From: Acidobacteriota bacterium
Lineage (GTDB): Bacteria > Acidobacteriota > Thermoanaerobaculia > Multivoradales > JAHEKO01
Assembly (NCBI GenBank): GCA_027296385.1
Contig: JAPUJD010000190.1
Location: 1-10,221 of the forward strand
Direction of reading: 5' to 3'
Length of the DNA: 10,221 bases
A program made the translations under genes and the position numbers. Numbering within the stretch: the first letter of the stretch is position 1; each line of letters starts with the position of its first letter. Positions 5,443 to 10,221 of the stretch are shown in pieces. The notes under the pieces were generated by a model. That model was not told the DNA's origin. It saw only the letters and a list, made by a program, of their open reading frames with translations, and searched no databases.

Positions 5443-6705
5443 ATGACTCATCGATCGCATCGTGGAGTTCAGAGCGTCAGACGCGCGCTGGGCCTGATCG
5501 TGATGCTGGCCCTGGTTGCCTGCGCCGGGCAGCGGGCGCCTGCTACCGGTGCCCCGAGCGGCTATGCCCTGGTGATCGACGCCAGCAGCAGTGGCTCGCG
5601 GATTCACATCCTGCGGTGGCGGCAGCCGCGACAGGGTGCGCTGCCCTGGATCAAGGTGGCTCCCTTCCCCCGGGCGGCCGGCGAGCCGGCCTGGAGCGAG
5701 GCGATCGACCACGAGCTCTCGAGCTACGCCGCCGATCCCACCCAAGCCGGCGCCGCGCTCGCGCCGCTGCTCGAGTACGCGCAGCAGAGGCTCGACTCCG
5801 TGGGCGCCGATCTCGGCACGACACGGATCTACCTCAAGGCGACTGCCGGCATGCGCCTGGTCCCCGAGCCCGAGGGCGGCCGGATCATGGCTGAGGTCCG
5901 GCGCTATCTGGCAGCCTCGCCCTTCGACCTCGAGAGCGCCGAGATCATCAGCGGCCAGCAAGAGGCTCTCTTTGGCTGGATAACGGTCAACTACATGCTC
6001 GGCCTGCTCGGCGACGGCGGGCCCTTCCCGACCGTCGGCGCCCTCGATCTCGGCGGTGCCTCGACCCAGATCACCTTTCTGCCGCTCGACTACCCGGAAG
6101 AGAGCGCCGCCCGGGTCGTTCTCGGCGGTACCGAGTACCGCGTCTACTCACACAGCTACCTCGGGCTGGGGCAAGACCAGGCTCTACAGGCGGTCGGCTC
6201 GCCGACTTGCTATCCGAAGGGCTACCCGATCCCCTCCGGCACCGCGGGTGTTGCGGACGGCAGCCGCGGCCTGGGCGACTACCTGGCGTGTCGCCAGGCG
6301 ATCCGCGACACCCTGAGCGCGGATTGCACGGCCTCCGACTGCTCGCTGATGGGTGTCTACCAACCACCGCTCTACGGCGACTTCTTCGCCTTCTCCGGCT
6401 ACGGCTACGCGGCCTCCTTCTTCGGCCTCGGCCAGGACCTGTCGCTCGCCGCCCTCGAAGCGAGCGGCCAAACGTACTGCGCCGAGGACTGGGAGCAGAT
6501 CCTGCGCCAGCGTCCCGACGAGCGCGGGCGCAAGTACCTGCCCGCTTACTGCTTCAAGGCGGCCTACATCGTCACCCTGCTGACCGATGGTTTCGGCTTC
6601 CCTCTGACGACCCGGCGTATCGTCGCACCTGGCCGGGTGCAGGGCAGCGAGGTGAGCTGGGTGCTGGGCTCGCTGGTCTACGAGCTCGGTGGGAGCACCC
6701 AGTGA
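5443..6705 (+). CDS. Lipoprotein apyrase (GDA1/CD39 nucleoside triphosphate diphosphohydrolase)
   Basis: This family removes the gamma and beta phosphates of nucleoside tri- and diphosphates. From ATG 5443 there are 420 residues. The N-terminus has a basic region (MTHRSHRGVQSVRR), a hydrophobic core (ALGLIVMLALVA) and the lipobox LVAC with C27, so the protein should be lipidated and act outside the cytoplasm. Apyrase conserved regions follow in order: VIDASSSGSRIHILRW (44-59), LKATAGMRL (131-139), ISGQQEALFGWITVNY (169-184, with the catalytic Glu E174), LDLGGASTQITF (201-212), and a WVLG motif near 406-409. Six cysteines (256, 283, 295, 300, 346, 370) suit disulfides in an exported protein. 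A GTG at 5434 is an alternative start; neither has a clear Shine-Dalgarno. The frame is open back to 5185 through the tandem repeats, but that part is not protein-like. The gene overlaps the asparaginase gene by four bases. Known bacterial members are few; the best studied is from Legionella pneumophila. Confidence 0.92.
   Translation: MTHRSHRGVQSVRRALGLIVMLALVACAGQRAPATGAPSGYALVIDASSSGSRIHILRWRQPRQGALPWIKVAPFPRAAGEPAWSEAIDHELSSYAADPTQAGAALAPLLEYAQQRLDSVGADLGTTRIYLKATAGMRLVPEPEGGRIMAEVRRYLAASPFDLESAEIISGQQEALFGWITVNYMLGLLGDGGPFPTVGALDLGGASTQITFLPLDYPEESAARVVLGGTEYRVYSHSYLGLGQDQALQAVGSPTCYPKGYPIPSGTAGVADGSRGLGDYLACRQAIRDTLSADCTASDCSLMGVYQPPLYGDFFAFSGYGYAASFFGLGQDLSLAALEASGQTYCAEDWEQILRQRPDERGRKYLPAYCFKAAYIVTLLTDGFGFPLTTRRIVAPGRVQGSEVSWVLGSLVYELGGSTQ
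6691..6695 (+). promoter_or_regulatory. Internal Shine-Dalgarno for the coupled asparaginase start
   Basis: GGGAG lies inside the last codons of the apyrase gene, six bases before the GTG at 6702. With the GTGA overlap it supports translational coupling, and it decides the asparaginase start within a frame that is open far upstream. Confidence 0.6.
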
Positions 6706-7697
6706 AGGAGCGAGCACTCGTTGCTATCCTCGCCACCGGCGGTACCATCGCCGGTGCCTCGCCGTCGGCCACCGGCGCCTCGTACACCTCCGGCAGCCTT
6801 TCGGTCGACGCCCTGCTCGACGCCGTGCCCGAACTCGGCGAGCTGGCCGAGCTCTCCAGCGAGCAGATCGCCGCCATAGGTAGCCAGGACATCACCGACG
6901 CGATCTGGTTGGCGCTCGCCGCCCGGGTGACCGAGTTGACCGCGCGTGACGAGGTGGACGGCATCGTCATCACCTCCGGCACCGACACCATCGAGGAAAC
7001 CGCCTTTTTCCTCAACCTGGTCGTGCGCACGCCGAAGCCGATCGTGCTCACGGGTGCTATGCGACCGGCGAGCGCGCTGTCGGCCGATGGTCCGCTGAAT
7101 CTCTACAACGCCGTCGCCGTCGCCGCCGACCCCAAGGCGCGAGGCAAAGGTGTGCTCGTCGTCGCCAACGACAAAATCCACGGAGCGCGCTCGGTCGTCA
7201 AGGCCAACACCACCGTCGTCGACACGCTACAGAGCCCCGGCCGCGGCCTCATCGGTACGGTCCACTTCGGCGAACCGCGGTACTTCCGCGGCCCCGTGCG
7301 CCCCCACGCCGAGGCGACGCCGTTCGAGGTCGCGGCGATCGAGGCCCTGCCCCGCGTCGAGGTCGTCTACGCCCACGCCGGCATGGACGGCAAGATGATC
7401 GAAGCGGCCGTCGCCAATGGTGCACGCGGCATCGTCATCGCCGGCGTCGGCAGCGGCAACCTCTCTTCACCGGCCATGGAGGCGCTGACGGCCGCGGCGG
7501 CCGCCGGTGTCGTCTGCGTGCGCAGCACCCGCCTGCCGACCGGCTTCGTGGCCCGCAACGTCGAGACCGATGACGACGAACGGGGACTGATTGCGGCCTG
7601 CGACCTCAGTCCACAGAAGGCCCGGGTGCTGCTCCAGCTCTGCCTGCTCGGCGAGCACTCGCTGGCCGAGCTGCAGGAGCTCTTCCTACGTTATTGA
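6702..7697 (+). CDS. L-asparaginase, type II-like, without signal peptide
   Basis: 331 residues from GTG 6702; hydrolyses asparagine to aspartate and ammonia. The N-terminal ILATGGTIAG gives nucleophile T15 (T12 of E. coli AnsB). Other active-site matches are Y28 in SYTSG, S61-Q62 in IGSQD, T94-D95 in SGTDTIEET, and K167 in VKANTT. MRPASALSADGPLNLYNAV and the end SPQKARVLLQL follow AnsB closely, so the sequence is type II in character. AnsB is periplasmic, yet this protein begins only nine residues before the ATGGTIAG motif with no hydrophobic leader, so it should be cytosolic. The His of the usual HGTDT motif is Ser here (S92). GTG is favoured over upstream in-frame starts because of the GGGAG site and the GTGA overlap with the apyrase stop codon; the frame upstream is a shadow of the apyrase gene. 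Some glutaminase activity is possible, as in several type II enzymes. Confidence 0.95.
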   Translation: MKERALVAILATGGTIAGASPSATGASYTSGSLSVDALLDAVPELGELAELSSEQIAAIGSQDITDAIWLALAARVTELTARDEVDGIVITSGTDTIEETAFFLNLVVRTPKPIVLTGAMRPASALSADGPLNLYNAVAVAADPKARGKGVLVVANDKIHGARSVVKANTTVVDTLQSPGRGLIGTVHFGEPRYFRGPVRPHAEATPFEVAAIEALPRVEVVYAHAGMDGKMIEAAVANGARGIVIAGVGSGNLSSPAMEALTAAAAAGVVCVRSTRLPTGFVARNVETDDDERGLIAACDLSPQKARVLLQLCLLGEHSLAELQELFLRY

Positions 7698-7795
7698 TCC
7701 CATGCCGGTTCCTCTCCCGGGGTTACGGCACCGGTCTCGACCCGCCTCTCAGGTTGCCCTGGTCCGCCACTTGTCCGCTCTACCTACTCGAAGAC
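7698..7795. other. Gap between convergent asparaginase and GGDEF-EAL genes
   Basis: Ninety-eight bases with no coding sign. CCGGT (7705-7709) and ACCGG (7730-7734) could pair as a weak stem around a 20-base loop, but no T-run follows, so no terminator is called. The gap holds one copy of GCCACTTGTCCG (7767-7778). Confidence 0.5.
7767..7778 (+). repeat. 12-bp direct repeat, left copy
   Basis: GCCACTTGTCCG is identical to 9269-9280 in the same orientation. The two copies flank the GGDEF-EAL gene about 30-40 bases outside its ends. The core ACTTGTCCG also occurs at 403-411. Confidence 0.45.
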
Positions 7796-9229
7796 TCATG
7801 GTGATTTCCATTTCGTAGGCCTGCCGGTCAAATACCCCTGCACCTGATCCACGCCCATCTCCCTGACGACCTCGAACTCCTCCTCTGTTTCTATGCCCTC
7901 GGCAATGATGCCGTCCTTCGAGTAGTTTCGTACCGCTCTGACCAAATCTCTGAGAAAGCGCCTGAATTGCTCGGAAGCGGCGGCTTCCACGATCGTCGAG
8001 CGATCCACCTTGATGTACTCGGGCACAAGCTTGGCGATGAACGGCAACGACATGAACCCAGAGCCGAAGTCATCGATGGCGAATTTGTAGCCCAGTCTCC
8101 GCCAGCTGTCGGCAGTCTCGAGGTGCCCCTCGACGTCGGATAGAGAGTCTGCCTCTGATATCTCCAGGATCACTTCAACATTTTCTGGCTTGGCGAAGGG
8201 GTCTATAGTCTGGAGCGTCTCGAAGTCAATATTGATGAACACCTTGTCCAGTCTGTGTTCATGCGCAGCTCGGATTTGATCTCGAAAGATGATTCTCTTT
8301 AGTTCAGCTAGTTGGCCGACTGCCGAATATCGTTGAAAGAGCTTGGTTATACTCACTTTCCCCTTCGGATCCCTGCTCAGGGCCTCATAGCCCATCACCT
8401 CTCTCGATCCGACTTCCACGATGGGCTGAAAGACCATCCTCACAGAGCGCTCGTTGAGCTCGTACTCTTCCTCGCCAACATGGATCTTGTCGCCACTTCT
8501 CTTGGCGATGTACAAGGCCTTGTCAGCCAAGCGAATGAGCTTCCTCGGTTCGGTGGAGTGTTCAGGAAAGAAGGCGATGCCGATGCTGAGATCCAGGGGC
8601 AGCTGGCTGGAAGCGGCTATTGCCCGCACGCCGCTCCTGATCCGACGCGCGGCGATCAAGGCGCCCTTACGGGTAGTGACGCTGACGAGGACTAGGAACT
8701 CGTCGCCTCCCCAGCGAAACACCAAGTCCGTTCCGCGAGTGGCCTCGAGGGCGGTCTTTGCCACGAGCTGGAGGATCTTGTCGCCGACGTGATGGCCGTG
8801 AGAGTCATTGATCTGTTTAAATTGATCCAGGTCGCACAGAAGAATGGCGAAAGGCTTCCGGTCTCGTTTGGCCCTCGCCACGGCCTCGTCGAAACGGTGC
8901 TCGAAAGATTGACGATTCAACAAACCGGTCAGCGAATCTCGAAGGGCCTGTTCGTAATAAAGCCGACGAATGTTTCGGAACGTGAGGTGTGTCTGGAAAG
9001 CGTAGGCACATAAGAGTCCGATAAGCAGGAGAAGACCGACGAGAGCAGTCGGGCGGACGGCACGAGCCAGGCGTCCGTCTAGAGAGCTCGAATCGACCAA
9101 GACAGAAAACGTGACGATGGTCACCACTGCAAGAAGGAATAGCAGGAAGAGGATGACAAGCCAAAGATGTCGTTCGCGCCTCTCGATCGAGGTGATGTCA
9201 GGTTGGACGGGCTGTCTCTTCTCAGTCAT
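7796..9229 (-). CDS. Membrane GGDEF-EAL protein, cyclic di-GMP turnover
   Basis: 477 residues. GGDEF domains make cyclic di-GMP and EAL domains cleave it. Two membrane helices lie at about 22-45 and 61-80, with a loop of only about 15 residues between them, so there is no sizeable external sensor domain. The GGDEF domain begins at DSLTGLLNR (98-106), has the metal site CDLDQFK and an intact GGDEF (174-178). RGTD (165-168) sits five residues before it, as in the inhibitory I-site RxxD. The EAL domain has YEALSR (E282), FINID (N333), LEISE (E356), AIDDFGSG (D386, D387), YIKVDR (K407), AEGIE (E444) and QVQGYL (Q464), so both domains look catalytically complete. The C-terminus stops shortly after GRP. 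GC content is clearly lower than in the genes to the left: a hand count of 8221-8340 gives about 44 percent. The Shine-Dalgarno before ATG 9229 is weak. It is divergent from the TetR gene. Confidence 0.95.
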   Translation of the reverse strand: MTEKRQPVQPDITSIERRERHLWLVILFLLFLLAVVTIVTFSVLVDSSSLDGRLARAVRPTALVGLLLLIGLLCAYAFQTHLTFRNIRRLYYEQALRDSLTGLLNRQSFEHRFDEAVARAKRDRKPFAILLCDLDQFKQINDSHGHHVGDKILQLVAKTALEATRGTDLVFRWGGDEFLVLVSVTTRKGALIAARRIRSGVRAIAASSQLPLDLSIGIAFFPEHSTEPRKLIRLADKALYIAKRSGDKIHVGEEEYELNERSVRMVFQPIVEVGSREVMGYEALSRDPKGKVSITKLFQRYSAVGQLAELKRIIFRDQIRAAHEHRLDKVFINIDFETLQTIDPFAKPENVEVILEISEADSLSDVEGHLETADSWRRLGYKFAIDDFGSGFMSLPFIAKLVPEYIKVDRSTIVEAAASEQFRRFLRDLVRAVRNYSKDGIIAEGIETEEEFEVVREMGVDQVQGYLTGRPTKWKSP

Positions 9230-9247
9230 CTGTGGGAGGTCCTGGCG

Positions 9248-9262
9248 CGACTGTCAAAGTCG
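9248..9262. promoter_or_regulatory. Candidate operator before the GGDEF-EAL gene
   Basis: CGACT-GTCAA-AGTCG is a 5-bp inverted repeat with a 5-base centre, 18 bases before the GGDEF-EAL start. Size and position fit a regulator site, possibly for the divergent TetR protein. The minus strand of 9252-9257 reads TTGACA, a perfect -35 word, but no -10 box lies at the right distance. Confidence 0.25.
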
Positions 9263-9268
9263 TCTCGA

Positions 9269-9280
9269 GCCACTTGTCCG
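9269..9280 (+). repeat. 12-bp direct repeat, right copy
   Basis: Exact partner of 7767-7778 (GCCACTTGTCCG), located in the divergent gap between the GGDEF-EAL and TetR genes. Confidence 0.45.
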
Positions 9281-9328
9281 TACCGCAAACCGGGGCGTGA
9301 GTTTCTGGTAGCCACAGCCGTTTCCCGC

Positions 9329-9356
9329 TTGATCTCCCCTGACCAGTGAGTATACT
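9329..9356 (+). promoter_or_regulatory. Promoter of the TetR gene, probably giving a leaderless mRNA
   Basis: TTGATC (9329-9334; first four bases match TTGACA) and TATACT (9351-9356; five of six match TATAAT) are 16 bases apart. Only six bases separate the -10 box from the ATG at 9363, so transcription should begin at or next to the start codon. No Shine-Dalgarno is present, which agrees. The -10 box lies within the 8-bp palindrome AGTATACT (9349-9356), a possible but short autoregulatory site. Confidence 0.6.
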
Positions 9357-9362
9357 TCCTTC

Positions 9363-9929
9363 ATGTCTCGCCAAGCTACCCGCGAGCGGCTGGTGCAGGC
9401 AGCGGCGGATCTGTTCTACGAGGGCGGGATCCATCAGACCGGGGTGAATCAGGTGATCGAGCGCGCCGGGCTGTCGAAGCCGACGCTCTACCAGCACTTC
9501 CGTTCCAAGAACGACTTGGTACTGGCCGTTTTGAAGCGTTGGGCGGAGCGCCGCGAAGAGCTCCTGGGCGAGATCCTGGCCGATGAACACAGGCCACCAT
9601 GCGATCGTCTAATCGCTACCTTCCAGTTCTTCGAGGACTGGTTTCGTCAGCGTGATTTCAGAGGCTGCGGTCTAGTGAACGCGGCCACCGAGATCCCCAG
9701 CCGTGACGATCCAGGCCGTGACCTCGTTTCGAGGCACAAGGCTTGGATGACCCGTTCGCTGGAGCGACTGGCCCGGCAGGCGGATCTTCGCGAGCCGAAA
9801 GCTCTTGCGCAAAGCTTGGTGCTGCTCATCGAGGGCGCCACCGTTACGGCCTACGTGCAGTCCAGCCCCGGCGCTGGCCGCGTGGCGCGACGAGCCGCAC
9901 AGCGGCTCATCGAGTCGCACAGACCCTAG
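9363..9929 (+). CDS. TetR/AcrR-family transcriptional regulator
   Basis: 188 residues, typical for the family. The N-terminal DNA-binding domain runs from about 5 to 55: TRERLVQAAADLFYEGG, then the helix-turn-helix in QTGVNQVIERAGLSKPTLYQ and the conserved HFRSKNDLV. The C-terminal ligand and dimer region contains RGCGLVNAATE (100-110) and SRHKAW (123-128), a pattern seen in many TetR proteins with unknown ligands. Start ATG 9363 is fixed by the promoter position and the short distance to the domain. The gene is divergent from the GGDEF-EAL gene, a frequent arrangement when a TetR protein represses its neighbour, but the real target could also lie right of the window. The inducer cannot be told from sequence. 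Confidence 0.95.
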   Translation: MSRQATRERLVQAAADLFYEGGIHQTGVNQVIERAGLSKPTLYQHFRSKNDLVLAVLKRWAERREELLGEILADEHRPPCDRLIATFQFFEDWFRQRDFRGCGLVNAATEIPSRDDPGRDLVSRHKAWMTRSLERLARQADLREPKALAQSLVLLIEGATVTAYVQSSPGAGRVARRAAQRLIESHRP

Positions 9930-9935
9930 GAATGA

Positions 9936-9963
9936 GCGCCCCTGACTCCAGACGGGCGTCTTT
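9936..9963 (+). terminator. Weak terminator candidate after the TetR gene
   Basis: GCGCCC (9936-9941) pairs with GGGCGT (9954-9959), five normal pairs plus one G-T pair, with a 12-base loop, followed by CTTT. An alternative small stem AGAC/GTCT (9950-9953, 9958-9961) competes with it. Both are weak, so only the position seven bases after the stop codon supports the call. Confidence 0.25.
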
Positions 9964-9965
9964 GA

Positions 9966-10221
9966 CTGGTACTTGACGCGGTCACGCTGGGGCTGTTCCA
10001 CAGCAGCGACGAGCCGAATAACGTCCCGCAGCTCCGCTTTATCGGGGACGGGCCGGTGGTCGTCTGGCTGGCTAGTTTCGCCACTCGAGAGGTCTTCGAG
10101 GGGGCCCGGCCAGCCTCCGTCCTCTCTGGTCGAGACCGATGAGCTCTTCGAACTCTTTCGATGCGAACCCGTTGTGGGCGCTTGGGGGGCGCGTGGAGGC
10201 CAAGAGTGTGATATACGTCAC
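9966..10221 (+). pseudogene. Possible frameshifted gene remnant at the right edge
   Basis: One + frame runs from CTG 9966 to TGA 10140-10142 and contains protein-like text (DAVTLGLFHSSDEPNNVPQL followed by RFIGDGPVVVWLASFATREV), with GC-rich third positions. It has no ATG or GTG start and no Shine-Dalgarno. Near 10120 another + frame takes over (LVETDELFELFRCEPVVGAW) and stays open to the window end. Together they could be one gene broken by a frameshift. On the minus strand, 10221-10072 is also open (49 codons to TAG) and may instead be the end of a gene entering from the right. I recognise none of these. Confidence 0.2.

Noticed and set aside
6207..6701. Upstream extension of the asparaginase frame
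   Set aside because: This part is a shifted reading of the apyrase gene; the GTG at 6702 with its Shine-Dalgarno and the family alignment fix the start.
9252..9257. Perfect TTGACA on the minus strand as -35 of the GGDEF-EAL promoter
   Set aside because: The correctly spaced -10 position falls on the start codon region and does not resemble TATAAT.

Overview
The window is bacterial chromosomal DNA of high GC content with six convincing protein genes, no RNA genes, no CRISPR array and no complete insertion sequence. The apyrase carries a lipoprotein signal, which fits an exported, membrane-anchored enzyme of a probably diderm bacterium. The composition and the apyrase would suit a poorly cultured high-GC lineage such as Acidobacteriota or Myxococcota, but nothing here fixes the taxon.

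Layout: 1-640 holds hairpins, short repeats and what looks like the start of a broken small gene (promoter, Shine-Dalgarno and ATG, then a low-complexity Arg/Ser-rich reading). 641-2374 (+) is a class V, cysteine-desulfurase-like PLP enzyme with a C-terminal extension and a Cys-x-Cys at the active-site loop. It converges on 2468-5173 (-), a full-length phosphoenolpyruvate carboxylase (ppc). A divergent gap of about 270 bases holds a 55-bp tandem repeat whose units carry a hairpin. 5443-6705 (+) is a lipoprotein apyrase of the GDA1/CD39 family, which is uncommon in bacteria. It is joined by a 4-base GTGA overlap to 6702-7697 (+), an L-asparaginase of type II sequence character but without a signal peptide. 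Then come 7796-9229 (-), a membrane GGDEF-EAL protein, and, divergently, 9363-9929 (+), a TetR-family regulator that is probably leaderless. The last 290 bases hold only doubtful coding remnants.

How the genes may work together: the apyrase/asparaginase pair is the only clear operon. It joins surface nucleotide hydrolysis to cytosolic asparagine breakdown, which could be scavenging. Aspartate, the asparaginase product, is a classical allosteric inhibitor of bacterial PEPC, and the PEPC encoded divergently next door keeps the inhibitor-site residues. That link is inference. The GGDEF-EAL gene is clearly less GC-rich than the genes to its left (the TetR gene less markedly so), and a shared 12-base direct repeat flanks the GGDEF-EAL gene, so this right part may have a separate origin.

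The most unusual items are the apyrase-asparaginase coupling, the Cys-x-Cys desulfurase-like enzyme, and several families of short intergenic repeats. I see no clear defence system, secretion system or biosynthetic cluster.
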